Positions 11,332 through 23,040 of a stretch of DNA of 64,000 bases are shown here, piece by piece. Within the stretch, counting starts at the first letter, position 1, and each line of letters starts with the position of its first letter. The DNA lies in the NCBI GenBank assembly GCA_014529385.2, contig CM043969.1:30708946-30772945 (forward strand), in the 5' to 3' direction. The notes beneath the pieces were generated by a model. The model was given only the letters and a program-made list of their open reading frames with translations, was not told the DNA's origin and made no database searches. The translations under genes were made by a program, and so were the position numbers. This DNA comes from Adiantum capillus-veneris. Its lineage: Eukaryota; Streptophyta; Polypodiopsida; Polypodiales; Pteridaceae.

Positions 11332-12165
11332 ACACACACACACACCTATCCATACACACTCTTGTGCTACATGCTTGTAGCATGAACCCTCATCACATAA
11401 TCACAACACCATCACCATGCACAAAAGATGAGCACCACACCTCCACACCACTTGTAATTAAGGGTTGAAGGCACAATTTCAAGAAGAAGAAGGGTGGACA
11501 CACTCATGATATTCCTCGCCATCAACTCCCATCTCTCCATTATGCCTCCTATGATCTTGTCCCCTTCTCATTTTCCTTCCATACGCTACCTATTGTATTC
11601 ATCTTTTGCAAGCAATCAACACACTCCATCTTGGTGCCATACTTTGTGTCGCTTTGGATACAAGTATGGTATATGCTTGTTCCTTGCATTTTTTTCTGCT
11701 TATGTAAAGGTGTGCGGTTTCGCCAACATACACACACACACTCTCTCTCCCTCTCATATTCCTATCATCTTGCTACTTCCATCTTGAGGTGTGCAGATTC
11801 GCCACCTCTTGTATGATAAGTGAGCATACTCGCAAGATTCCCCTACCTCATTATCTTCCTTACTAACATGCACGAGTAGCAAGCCCATTCTCACTCATTC
11901 ACCACTCCTCTCACCTTATTCTCCGACCACCCCATTCCACATTTGGGCGTGGATCTTGAAATTGTTTTCCATGGCATGCTTCATTGTGTATATCTATGCG
12001 TCCTAGCCGCATATCTTGCTAGGTGGTGCCCCTATTGTGTAAATCCCATGAAGAGGCCATTGTGCATAGTCTTGGTGTAGAGGCCACCGGGTCTATTTTT
12101 TCACTTCCACCTCTCACTTAGTAAGCCATGCCTTTCCCACCTGGGCTGGGAGCCGACTAGCAACT
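10157..12165. other. Non-coding stretch inside element Y with a CA microsatellite
   Basis: AT-rich DNA without supported genes. It contains a (CA)n tract at 11260-11345 and a short CA/CT tract at 11731-11755. It interrupts what may be one 3' ORF, so it could be a nested insertion, but I found no convincing termini or target duplication. Confidence 0.5.
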
Positions 12166-14986
12166 TTACCCCTTCAGGCTTGGAGATATCTGTTGTGTAC
12201 AGTGGCACTGTTGGCTCTTCTCTGATTCTTTTGTTGATCGTGGCGGCTTCATACTTAGCAAAGGATATGGGAGAGAGGGATGTAGCAATTCACGCCGAAG
12301 GTTGCTGGCATCTATCTTCTGAATAGTCATGGATTTAAAAACCCTCTGCTCCCATTCCAAGGTTTCTTTGGCCATTTCTCTGATTTCTGCTTCTATTGCC
12401 TTTCACAGCTTCTCTTCTTCTTGTTGTGCCAGATCTTGTGGCTCTTGAGAGGGTCCGACAAGGATTTCCTCTTGCATGGGTGTGTCCACAGGATTTCCCA
12501 CATTTTCTAGGTCTATTCCTTCCATGGCTGCTGGCCCTGCTCTTGCCTTTTCTTTTGCCTGTGCTGGCCTCTCAGCTCTTCTATCTGATTTTGGAATATC
12601 TGTTTCCCTGCTTCAGCTTGCTCTCCCATGTTCACGAGGAGGTCGTTCAAATCAGCATTGATCTTCTCCGCCTCCTTGAGCTTTCTCTTGATGTTTTCCA
12701 GCTCATCATGCATTTCCATATGCTCTTCTTCCATGCGTGTTTGCATGACCACTGACCCCCTCTGCCATCATCAGCCTTTGTTTCTTCTCTAAGGTCAACT
12801 CCTTTTGGAGCTCTTTCATTTGTTCTTCATAAATCAGACTCTTTGAAGTGGTGTGAGTCGAGCTAGTAGCTCTGACTCCGGCAGAAGATCCCCGTAATCG
12901 CTGGATGGTTTGATCTTTAACTTTAAGCTGGTCCTTGAGCTTAATGACCTCATCCTGGCTAGCCTTGTGCTCTATTTTTGCCTTCTCTTTGGCATTCCAC
13001 ATGGCCTCCACTTCCTTGGACTCCTCAGCAAGTTGTAGGGTTATGTTATCCCTTTCCCTCTTTGCATCTGTCAATGACTTGCTGAGTTCTCTATAATCCT
13101 CTTTGGCTCCTTGCAGTCTTTGAGCTGCCTCCTGATTCTCTCTTTCCATCTCTTGGTATCTTTGCAATGCCTTTGCCAGACTGGCTTGTAGCTCTGCTTC
13201 TCTCTCTATCTGCCTTTGGCTTTGTTTTTGTAAAGTGTCGACTTCAATCTTGATCTGCACTTCAGTGGCTTTGAGATTAGCCATTTCACTCTCTGTGGCC
13301 AATGATTGTGCCCTTAGCCTGGTTAGCTTGGTCATCACCACATCCCCATCATTGGTTGGTGGGTGCAAGTCCACTATATCAGTGGCCATCTCCTTTAGCT
13401 CCACTAACCGCAGGCTTTGCATCTGCTCTTTGGGTCCTGTGCTTGCCAAGTCAAATGCGAATGTGGCACCCTCTTCTTTTGAATATCCGGCAGCTAGTAG
13501 GTCTAAAAATGTGTTATACCTTGCTTCATTTGGCTCTAGTTGCTCAGTTTTGGGCTTAGCTTCTTCTTTTTGCTCTTGTTCTTAGTTTTGTTCTTGCCTT
13601 GACTCCTCTTGATCTTCAGGTTTGTCTTGCTCTCTTTCTGTTGAGTTTGTGGAGGGCTATGAGGAGGTGGTGAGGGGGGTGGGCTGGATGGTGGAGTTGT
13701 CGGCTTTTTCTTGAAATCCTTGTCCGCCTTTGTCTTCCTCTTTCTCTCTCTTGGCCTTCCTGCTTCTCTAGCAATTGTCGTCGGACTTACTCTACTTCTG
13801 CTTCTGTAAATGGTACATGTGGGATATTTTCCACCGTGGCATCCATAATCTCAAAATTCTTAATATAATCTTCAAATTTGTCTCTGTGCACCCTTCGGGA
13901 TGATCCCGACATTGCTTCTAGAGACGGCTTCCATAGCTTGCTCAAATCCCCCTTGAGTGATCTTTCGGCTCTGAAACTTTCCATCAGCCGCTCTAGCTTT
14001 GTCTCTTTCTGTGATTTCGTCTCTTTGAAGGGCACTTGTACAGATTCCTTCTTTCCTTTCTTCAACTCCGACTGCTCCTCTTGCATGGTCTCTAACCGGC
14101 GTTTCAACCTAGTGGCAACCCTTGGTGCTTTGGGTTGTTCCTCTTCCTTATCTTCCTTGATCCGTAGCCAATCATTTTGTGACGGAGGGTCCCGCCATCT
14201 TCCCTTGGCGTGCAATGCCCCATAAACCACTTTCGTTATTAACTCACCCGGCACAATGTATGTGGGGTTCTTGTTGCCCATCTTTACCAGATTGTCATGT
14301 ATATAAGCTACATAGTTGATTACCTTTGGCTTGCTTTTCTACATTGCCCAGGTGAAGGTTGTGGCAATTTCTCCTGGAAGCATTCTCTACTTTTGTGGCC
14401 GCTTTGTACACCTATGGAAATACTGGTTGTACAGTTGACTCATGATTTCCACTTTAGGGTTGGCAATGTCTTCAAAGTTGTAGTTGCCTTTCTTTTCTAT
14501 GTACACCTTTACTTCGTCTCTTCTTTTGGTTACACTATCCCCTTTGTTGGAGAGGTCTAGTGCCGTTGCCACTACTTTATCTATGATTATAATCTCCGTG
14601 CCTAGCTTGCCTTGCAGATCCGTAACTGTGGCCACTCCATCTTCTTTGATTGTCGTCACAAATTCCCATACTCTTTTTATGTCGATTCCTGTCGGCATAG
14701 CTTCAAAATAATTGTGGAGATCAATCTTCTCCAGATACTCTGCAATTTTGCTTCTGACAAACTCATTGAGCTCCCGCGGTAGCATGGGTAGCTCTATTAC
14801 ATTTCCTTCGGTGTCTTTGAACACGCCTTGGTAGATCTTTAGATCATTTGACTCTAGCAAGTCCTCTTGGATCCATGTGCTGGTTAGCTTTAGAGTTCCT
14901 TCTGGTATGATGAAGTGCTCTACTTCTTCCAAATAATCCTTTATGGTCATCCTCTTCTTCTTTCCCAATGACTTTGCGGCTGCCAT
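12166..14986 (-). pseudogene. Large coiled-coil ORF downstream of pol in element Y
   Basis: A long minus-strand coding region is broken into successive frames: 14986-14387, 14281-13787, about 13600-12706, 12752-12513 and about 12530-12166. The N-terminal 200 residues are globular, with TSTWIQEDLLESNDL, LPMLPRELNEFVRSKIAEYL and KRVWEFVTTIKEDGV. A basic linker follows, then more than 250 residues of heptad-rich helix (KEMATDIVDLH to EELRGQHRQKKRQEQ). Its place after integrase and before the 3' LTR matches the extra ('env-like') ORFs of Athila/Tat-type plant elements. I see no signal peptide or clear membrane anchor. At least four frameshifts or stops show decay. Function unknown; the coiled coil suggests self-assembly or partner binding. 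Confidence 0.65.
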
Positions 14987-15151
14987 AGATCCTGTTGCAC
15001 TCAGTAGTCCGAAGTTAGTGTTTTTTCCATATCATCTGAGAAGATGAGTTTTAAATATCCAAATGACTTGAAAATTGAAAATAAAACTTAAAAGGAACTT
15101 GGGAAACTGTGCATGTGCTAACAATGCAATTATTCCCGAAAATTTTCATTT

Positions 15152-16029
15152 AGACATCCTACGCGTAGGATGTCTTTTTCATCATATTTTGGTAATACTT
15201 GACATGGTGGTGGTCCTTGGCCTGTGCAACATGGCTATGTGCTTGGAATTGGGTTTGGGCATCAAAATATGGATTTTTAGGCAGATTCAGGCTTTAGGTA
15301 ACAAATTGGGTAGAAAGTCCACAACATGTAGCAAATGATATCCAAATGGGTTGAAAATTGATATATGGGCTCCTTGCACCATAGTAATGGCTCCCATGAT
15401 GTCATTGTTTGCACAGAAGTTCAAAAACATGCTGGAGACATCCTACACGTAGGATGTCTACTTCATCAAAATAGATTGAGATTTGTTCTGTGGGTAGTCC
15501 CTAGCATGTGGAACATAGTCATGTTCTTGGATTTTGATTTGGACAAGATTTGGTGTTGGTAAGACCATGTGTAGTGTTTTTGGGCTCAAAAAGTGTATCT
15601 TTGAGGTGTTGGGGGTCAAAAATGATTAGAATAGCATCCAACTTGATATATGAGCTCTTGAAGATGATATGAATAGATCTAGAATGGAAAAACACCCTCT
15701 GTAGGCCAAAAATATCAAATAGACATCCTACACGTAGGATGTCTACTTCATCATTTCTTGCAGGTGTCCACACAGATTGGTTGGCTATGTGCTCACGAAT
15801 GTATTGTGAAAGTTTCATATGATTTGGACAAGTTTTGGTAGGTCTATGGCCCATTATTGCCTCTATGCTCTGACATTGCGATTTTTCATGCATACGAGGT
15901 CAATTTTGGTCCAAATGTGATGAAACTTGGTGGCTAGCATGTAAAGGCTATTCAGAAAATGTGTGTGATGAGAGATGTTGAGTTTTGTGCCCAGAAATGG
16001 CCTTGAGACATCCTACGCGTAGGATGTCT
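15152..16029. repeat. Diverged ~285-bp tandem array, each unit carrying a 24-bp palindrome
   Basis: The palindrome is AGACATCCTACG followed immediately by its reverse complement. Copies start at 15152, 15436, 15721 and 16006, spacings of 284, 285 and 285 bp. Two are perfect (15152, 16006); two have a single G-to-A change in the central ACGCGT. The ~260 bp between palindromes is only patchily alike between units (for example TGGACAAGATTTGGT versus TGGACAAGTTTTGGT). The palindrome is therefore far better conserved than its unit. The array sits between the coiled-coil ORF and the basic ORF of element Y. Confidence 0.9.
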
Positions 16030-17469
16030 CCTGATGATTTTTTTATGGTAACTACTACTGGTGTCTGCCCTAAGTCCCCCTCGCTCCCTTTTAAGCCTAA
16101 TTTCAACAAAAAAGTCAAATGGATAGAAAGTAACTCCCTGTGTGGATTTCAGAGTCTCCGAGCCGTTTTCTGACTTTTGGAGTGCTTTTTAGCGATGAAA
16201 TTTCTTGATGTTGGTCTCCATAGCTTCCCGACCCCTTGGGGATCCTTGCCGTATGGTTTTTGTTGACTTTGGCTTCATCGGAGCTCCGTTTGGAAATTTG
16301 TCGCTCTAGAAGCACCCGTGGTTGCGTTTACATGTCTTCGATGGTCAAATTGTGGTGGTCACCACCATTGGTCTTGGTTGTTGATGGTCTAGGAAAGCCG
16401 CTCGTGAAGTTTGGTGGCAAACGGACATGCAGTTTGGCCGTGAGAGCTATTTGACGCTTTGTGTGTCTGATGCCGTTTCTGAAGTTTAGTGCTGCTTCGG
16501 GTCACCTTTTGGTCATGTGGGCTACATAGACTTGTCAAGCATGTTGAGATGCTTCTACCCATGAATTTTGGTAGCATTTGGGTGCCTCCCTCTCATGTCG
16601 GAAGCCCGTCGGGTAGTCGTGCACGTCGTAGAAGCTTCTGGAAGTTTCGTTCGCTCTAGGTGCCAGAAGCTCTCTCTCATAGGTCAATAGTGGAAATGAG
16701 CTTAAAATGAAGTGAAAATTTCTTATAATGGGGGTCCTTGAACCGCTTTTCATGAAATTTGACATGTGCTCCCAACTTCTTGCGAGATGCGGTTTAGGCT
16801 CAAAATTTCTTGATTTGGACTCCATTTTCCCTGTTTACCATAAATTTGGCATTTCGGTCAAAATCTGGCCAAAACACGCTTTCCGCTCCAGTCTCATAAT
16901 TGCACCCCCACTAACCATAGGTTGTGATATAGTCACTAATCATCCCCATTTTTTTTTTCATTACGACCGTTTTCACCTGCTTTTTGTATTTTTGAAGTTT
17001 TTCTTCTGAAAATTAGCAAAATTAAAAGGAAAATAGCAAATCAAACCCAAAAATCATAATAAATCAAAAACATCACCACAAAACATTATATACACTCACA
17101 TGCAATTTTTATGACCGGTTTTCTCCGTTCTACCAATATTTTACCCGAAAAATGGCTATTTTTACTTATATACACACACCTAGGGACTTGACTTGGTGTT
17201 TGGTCCCATATACCTGTAGATTCATGCTTTATAAGGGCATATGTACTTGGGTTAGCCTATAAAAGTTTGCCGTCAAACAACAACCCTTAAAAATAGTCGA
17301 AAAACATGCCCCTTTTTGCTCTTTCTGCCATTGGGTCCGCATCTGAGAATGCCCCCCCCCCCCCCCCCCCCCTAGCCAGAGTCCTCCCGGACGACAATGT
17401 ATCTCCTTGGATTATGTGTCGTGCATGGGTTGAAAAAATTGTGCTAATGCTTGGCTTTTTAATGTGGCC
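16030..17469. other. Non-coding spacer of element Y with a C21 homopolymer
   Basis: I found no supported ORF. A run of 21 C lies at 17352-17372 (poly-G on the element's coding strand). The rest is unremarkable, AT-rich toward 17000-17300. Confidence 0.6.
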
Positions 17470-18235
17470 CTATTTTATGCATACTCGGTCAATGCATGGA
17501 AAAATTAATGTTGTGCAAGAGAAGGGTATAAGCAAGATGCTTATTGGCATTCGCCATCGAGGTTTCGTATTTTCTTTGCAAGTAAAATCTGTAACTCTAC
17601 TGCTCTTTGTTTTATTGTCTTTCTTACAAAAGTTGTTTGCTTGGCCGTTACTGTCGATATGGCCGTAGTTGTCTCCTTGGAGAGAATTGGCTTGGCCGGA
17701 TTGGCCGTAGACCTTACCTATTTTTCTTTCCACTAGTAGCTTGGCTTTGCCGGTTTTTGTAGGTTTATTGATACTCCATTGTTTGCCACTGTTTTGCTGT
17801 TGATGGGCATCCACATAAAGCGGTTTTCCAGTTTCATATGCAGTTTTCTGTCTTCCGATGTTGCTTGTACTGAAGGGAGTTTCTTTTGCTTCGGTTTCAG
17901 GATCCAGATGCGGGTCGTTTCTCAGTTTTTGCTGAGCATTTTCTTTGGGATCCATATCTTTTTTATTCCCTTGGTTTTTGGTAGAACTATCTGCTTCGGT
18001 TGAATTCTTTCGTTGTATTGTTTTTTGTCTGCCATGTCATTTCTATCCTTCCGCACCCATACTTTTTTTTCTTGTGTTGGTAACCTGGATCTTTGCACTG
18101 TGGTTGGTGACTTCTTAGGCATGTAGTGAGCATGGTTGGCAGTTCCCTGTTTTCTTTTTGGTGGCACCCTTCCTTTTGGATTTTTATCCAGTGATTGCAT
18201 TGCTGGAAGCGGATTATTCGGGGGTTGCTAAGCAC
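17470..18235 (-). pseudogene. Basic low-complexity ORF between protease-like domain and palindrome array
   Basis: Overlapping minus-strand ORFs (18235-17987, 18200-17922, 17955-17470) read as one frameshifted Lys/Gln/Asn-rich region. Examples are NPKGRVPPKRKQGTANHAHY, KKVWVRKDRNDMADKKQYNE and DPKENAQQKLRNDPHLDPE. It follows the retropepsin-like domain with little spacing. Strong basicity suggests nucleic-acid binding, but there is no zinc knuckle and no recognised family. It may be the C-terminal part of the pol polyprotein or a separate ORF. Confidence 0.4.
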
Positions 18236-18874
18236 AGGCTACCACCTGTTGTTCTTGTGCATGCTGAATTTTGACTGCATTTGCATTCCAGTCTATGTGC
18301 ACATTGTACTCTTTTTGCCAAGTTTGTCCCAACAACATGGGATGTTATGTCTCGATCACATAAAACTTGTGTGGGTAAATATAGTCCAACCCAACGTTTT
18401 TAGTGAATGTGATGTACTACTTTTTAGCACTTGTGGAGTGGGATGAAGTTAACTTGTGGGCTTGAGCTGTTTGTATAATCCGTAAGAGATCAAATTTGCT
18501 TGAGCTCCTGAATCAAGTAATGCCGTCGATTCAACTTGATTGCTATCCACTTTGACTGCAATTATTGGCTCCACTGTGTCTTCATCAAACTTCGTTAGTC
18601 GAATGGCATTGATTCGCAATGGTGCTCCACATTGTTGTTGTTGTCGTAGAAGCCTTCTTTTTGCAATGCGTTCTTTTGCTTCTGCTTGAGATTCTTTGCG
18701 TACCCTCTGTTTTTCCTTCATTCGTTGTTTTTCTTGATGGATTTGTTGAAGCATATCCTGGGTTAGTGGTAAATGATATCTATTTAATCGACATCCACTA
18801 ATCCAATTTGGCATTTCTTCACCTACTAATGTAGCAAGCTTGACACCGCCGCTTTGTGATAGGTCACTAATCAC
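18236..18874 (-). pseudogene. Integrase C-terminal tail followed by a second retropepsin-like domain
   Basis: The ORF opens with the typical end of gypsy integrases (GGVKLATLVGEEMPNWISG, then LNRYHLPLTQDML). It does not stop there. A charged helix follows (QQIHQEKQRMKEKQRVRKES), then EPIIAVKVDSNQVESTALL, then DSGAQANLISYGLY, an aspartic-protease active-site motif. After a TAA at 18451 and further stops the frame continues with VGLDYIYPHKFYVIE and HPMLLGQTWQKEYNVHIDW, the matching LLG motif of the fold. A retropepsin-like domain thus lies C-terminal to integrase, in addition to the one upstream of RT at 28376-29386. Whether it is catalytic or a repurposed fold is unknown. The stops (one is a TAG in ETxHPML) make this copy inactive. 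Confidence 0.75.
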
Positions 18875-18880
18875 AAAGGG

Positions 18881-19860
18881 TCACATCCCTCTCATTTTAA
18901 GTTTCTTGGCATGTTGCTTCAAGGTATAAAAAAGTACATAATCACCTGTTTTGAACTCTTTCCTGCGCACATGCTTGTCAAATAACTCCTTTTGTCTTCT
19001 CTTTTTAGCATAGATCGAAGCTACAACTTTCAAGAGAAGTTCATCTAGCTTTTCAAGATCATCTATTCTTGAAGAGAGCTCATGCCCTGTCCATTCTAAG
19101 TGTTTCGCTACTCGTAGAGTTGGAATTAAAAACTTTATGGGTAATATAGCATTTGGTCCAAACATCATGTTACACGGTGTCATTCCTATCGATGTTTTGT
19201 AAGCTACCTTGTATGCCCATAGTGTTGAGTGTAGCTACTGATCCCAATCTGTTCTTGACTCTGATACAATTTTAGTGAGAACCGTGCATAGTGTTTTATT
19301 AGTGGCCTCAGCTTCTCCATTTTCCTGTGGATGATATGGAGCAGATTTCCTATGTATGACCATGAATTCCTCTAGCAGATATTCAATGACTTCATTAAGA
19401 AAATGTGTTCCTCGATCACTGACAATTTCTATTGGTAAACCATATCTTACAAAAACATTCTCATACAAAAATTGTGCAGTGGTTCGTGCATCTGCTTTTT
19501 GTGTTTCCTTGGCTTCCGCCCATTTTGTGATATAGTCCGTAGCCACAATGATATATTGGGTATGGGTGCGATATGCAGGGGGTGAAATAGGTCCTACAAA
19601 ATCAATGCCCCATTTTGCAAATGCCCTTGCTCCCATCATTGGCCGTAGTGGCATCTCATCTCTCTTTATCGGCACCTTGGTGCGCTCACATGCATCACAA
19701 CACTTTACAAACTCGTCAGCGTCCATATGCAACGTACACCACCATATTCCTACAGCTAAGACAATTTTTACCGTCTTATCACCTGAAAAATGTCCTCCAC
19801 TTATTCCGCCATTTTCGTATTCTAGAATCAGCAGTTATTCACTTTCACTTGCATAGATTC
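18881..19860 (-). pseudogene. Ty3/gypsy integrase of element Y
   Basis: The HHCC zinc region (GGHFSGDKTVKIVLAVGIWW, then CCDACERTK) is followed by the catalytic core: KWGIDFVGPI with the first Asp, VSDRGTHF with the second Asp, and HPQENGEAEATNK with the Glu. Then come WAYKVAYKTSIGMTPCNMMFG and an SH3-like C-terminal part (RRKEFKTGDYVLFY). One in-frame TAG follows DWDQ at about 19233, and a frame break lies near 18880. Catalytic DDE residues are present. Integrase joins cDNA ends to target DNA; together with the RT it shows element Y was once autonomous. Confidence 0.9.
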
Positions 19861-20280
19861 TAAGCTGATTGTCCTTTCCTCGCTTATAGAGCTGGTTCCC
19901 AATTAACTGAAAGTCACGAGCCTCCAACTCTATAGACCTTTTCTGTGCTCTTGTTATGTTTTCAGAAAATGTCCTTGTGGTTAAGAAATCAATGATATAT
20001 TAACTCCATGTAGGTGCAATGTTTACCTGAAACAATGTCACGTGATCCACTGGTCGTTTGGCACTACATATAGTACAATTGATAACATAAGCATGTGTGT
20101 TTGCGTACATAGTTGGCCAATAAACCCCTAGCTGTTTTAGTTTCTTGTGTGTTTTCACTGTTGAAGAATGAAATGCACAATCCTGGACATGCGCTTCTTC
20201 TAGGTAGCACTCGAATTCTTCCGGATTTATACATAATCATAGAATCTGGTGCGATCCTAGATGATACAGCCGTCCTGCAA

Positions 20281-20960
20281 TCAACTGGAAGTTTTTTGTT
20301 TGTGTCGAATTGTTTGTTGTTCGGATTTGTCTTCTGTGTTATTAAACCTACCTCCAAAGGAAAGAATGGTAACAATTTCCTGAGACCATTTGGGTATCAT
20401 TTCAATATTGAAAAGATAAGCATCGAGTATGTCATCATCTACTCCTTCAGGAGCTTCCCCGTTGTGTAGCCTTGAAAGATAATCCGCCCGTAGATGAGTT
20501 TTACCCTTTTTGACCACCACTATGAAATAAAACTCTAGCAATATAATAAACTAGCGTACAATTCTCTATGTGTTGCATGGTTTATTTACCAGATACAAAA
20601 GAGCTTGATGATCGCTAAAGAACACAAATTTGTTTGCAAGTAAATAATGCCGAAATTTCTTTACAGCATAAATCATTCCTAACCCCTCTCTTTCAATGGT
20701 TGTGTAGTTCTTTTCCGCACTATTTAACTGTCAGCTTGCATCACAAACTGGAAAATCCATTGTACCGTCTCCTGGTTGAGGGAGAATACTCCCGATTGCA
20801 GATGCAGATGCATGAAGGTGAACATGTAATATCTTTTCCCAATCCGATGCTTTAAGTATAGGTGCTAATACAAGGTTTTCCTTCAGCTTTTGGAATGAAG
20901 TTTCACACTCCTCAGTCTAGTAAAAATTGACTAACGAACGATACAGAGATTGTGCGATGA
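20281..20960 (-). pseudogene. RNase H domain of element Y
   Basis: Minus-strand translation gives the connection (ECETSFQKLKENLVLAPIL) and RNase H motifs: HASASAIGSILPQ, NSAEKNYTTIEREGLGMIY, AVKKFRHYLLANKFVFFSDH and RADYLSRLHNGEAPEG. Stops near 20740 and 20560 inactivate it. No second, archaeal-type RNase H, as found in some Tat elements, was recognised by eye. It links the RT at 21019-22023 to the integrase. The segment 19861-20280 between them is linker with several stops. Confidence 0.85.
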
Positions 20961-21018
20961 CTGCATACATATATATGAATCTTTGATAATACCCGCAGTG
21001 TCCCATGAAGGATTGCAC

Positions 21019-22023
21019 TTATTTCGCATTAGTAGGCCTGGGCAGGCCTACTATGACTTTGATTTTGTCTAGGTCTGTGGTTACGCCATTTCTTGAGACA
21101 ATGTGTCCTAAGATGCGGCCTTGCCTAATCATAAAAATGCACTTTTCGGGGTTAAGACAGATTCGATATGTTTTGCATTTTTCAAAGATCTTTTGCAAAT
21201 GGTCAATTTGTTCCTCTCGCAGAAGAGAGTGTACACAAAGATCGTCCATGTATATTTCTAAGAATATTCTCAGGTATTCTTTGAGCGCGTGGGTCATTAA
21301 CCTTTGAAAGGTAGCTGGGGCATTAGTTAAGCCAAAAGGCATAACTCGATATACATAAATTCCCCATTCTATGGCAAACGCTGTTTTGTGTTGATCCTCT
21401 ATTGCAATTGCCAATTGGTTGTATCCTGAAAACTCATCTAGAAAGGAATAAGCCCGTTTCCCGGCCACCCTCTCAAGTACATGTTCTGTGATTGGCAAGG
21501 GATAATTATCCCTTATGGTGGCTGCATTTACCTTTTTGAGGTTTACACATACTCGCAGTTTTCCGTTCTTTTTGGGGACAACCACAATGGGTGACACCCA
21601 ATCTGTATGTTTGATTTCATAGATGAATTTAGCATCCATCAACTTGTCAATCTCCTCTTTGATTCGTTTACCAAATGTGTCATTATATGTATAAGGATGT
21701 TGTTTGCTAGGTTTTGCATCTGATTTCAAAGGAATTGTATGTTGGAATATCGATGGATCAACTCCTTTGAGGTCTTTGTAGGACCATGCAAACACATATT
21801 TATACTTCTTGAGAAGTTGTGTTAGCCGTTCTTCTTCTTCAGGCTCTAAATCGGTTACGATATAGACTAGCTGAGGCTTCTCACCTTGTTCAACGAGGTC
21901 TATTATTTTTGCATTTTCCGGCCCATTGTAAGATTCTTGGTTTGTTCTTTCCCTGACTGGTGGTGTCATTATGATTTTTCTTTCCTGGATGGTAAATTTT
22001 CGATAGTGTGATGGTACATTCAT
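21019..22023 (-). CDS. Reverse transcriptase ORF of element Y
   Basis: This is an uninterrupted 334-residue ORF with the full order of gypsy RT motifs. These are WVSPIVVVPKKNGKLRVCVN, AYSFLDEFSGYNQL, YRVMPFGLTNAPATFQ, then the catalytic IYMDDLCVHS at about residue 265, and GRILGHIVSRNGV. The N-terminal 120 residues are a linker. The intact catalytic YMDD and open frame contrast with the stops in neighbouring gag, RNase H and integrase. The ORF would normally be part of a longer polyprotein, so its ATG is not a real start. It lies just below the nested element Z. Confidence 0.9.
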   Translation of the reverse strand: MNVPSHYRKFTIQERKIIMTPPVRERTNQESYNGPENAKIIDLVEQGEKPQLVYIVTDLEPEEEERLTQLLKKYKYVFAWSYKDLKGVDPSIFQHTIPLKSDAKPSKQHPYTYNDTFGKRIKEEIDKLMDAKFIYEIKHTDWVSPIVVVPKKNGKLRVCVNLKKVNAATIRDNYPLPITEHVLERVAGKRAYSFLDEFSGYNQLAIAIEDQHKTAFAIEWGIYVYRVMPFGLTNAPATFQRLMTHALKEYLRIFLEIYMDDLCVHSLLREEQIDHLQKIFEKCKTYRICLNPEKCIFMIRQGRILGHIVSRNGVTTDLDKIKVIVGLPRPTNAK

Positions 22024-22504
22024 GTTTCCTTTTTCTGACCTTCCCTTACCACCATCACTATCTTCCTCAGTAGTCCATTCCTCTCGTAAACACCGTTTGA
22101 ATTCTTGGTATTTCTGTTTACGCTCCAGTTTGGTTCACTCTGGGTCTTTTGTTGTTTTTGTTTTTTATTTTTGAGATTTTTGTGATTTTGTTTCTGTTTT
22201 AGCTTTTCGTACTTGTCTTATTTCCTCTCGTGTTCCTTTCTTTCGAACTTTTGAGAATCTTCCTGATATTTGATCTTTTACACAATCCTCTGCTTTCACA
22301 AGCATTAGGTAGTGGGTTTTATCTTTGATCCTAGGCATCAGGTTCTCTCTCGCTTTGTTTCCTACTTGTTTTCTCCTATAGGGTTCCTGGAGTCTAGAGT
22401 GCTGATTGCCAAAATCATAAAACTTGATATTCTTTGTTTTCTCCCCACGCTCGCTTGGGTTGTCTGAACACTCATTATCTACATCGTTATTGACCTCCAT
22501 GTAA
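22024..22504 (-). other. Protease-RT linker of element Y, cut by nested element Z
   Basis: A charged minus-strand ORF (22572-22165) begins inside the left LTR of Z and crosses into element Y. The genuine part includes NNDVDNECSDNPSERGEK and a Lys/Glu-rich tail, and resembles a flexible linker. No domain is recognised. Confidence 0.45.
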
Positions 22505-22655
22505 TGGAAATGGCCTATGAACTTACAGAATAGAGGAATTAAGAGAATTAGAGTGAGCAACTTTGAGAGCATAGATGGTGAACTTAATTGGTAGTAGCAA
22601 CTTAATCATAACACTTAATTAACTAGGCATGAGAAATACCTTTGAAAGAGAGAGA

Positions 22656-22695
<40 letters not shown>

Positions 22696-23040
22696 AGAGA
22701 ATATGAAAACAGTTGAAGACCGGATTTATGTGGAGCCGGTCCCCCTCCAAAAGGCATTTGTATTATAGATTCTCTCATTAAGAGAGACTTGATACAATAC
22801 AATATTTGTGTTCCTTGAGACCTCTTTGGCAGTATGGATATGGAAGCTTCATACACCAAGCTTTTGCATAATATCAACAATCAATCTTAGCTTGAAAACA
22901 TTCAAGAACTTGTGAACATCATTAGTCTTTGTGTTCCCTAAATCATTTGAGTGCATGAGGATGTATACTTTTATGCATCATCTTGTGCCTAAAGCAACAA
23001 TTAATCTACCTTGCAATACAATTAATCTACTTGCATTAAG
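22505..23040 (-). mobile_element. 3' LTR of nested element Z
   Basis: Near-identical by eye to 26565-27080, including a (GA)n tract at 22645-22691, shorter in the other copy (26705-26730). It is the 3' LTR because gag reads away from the right-hand copy. Confidence 0.85.

Noticed and set aside
12396-12755. Plus-strand leucine-rich 119-residue ORF with apparent membrane segments
   Set aside because: It is the antisense shadow of the coiled-coil ORF on the minus strand.
15152-16029. CRISPR-like array
   Set aside because: The repeats are palindromic, only 24 bp, spaced by ~260 bp of related (not unique) sequence, and lie inside a plant retrotransposon.
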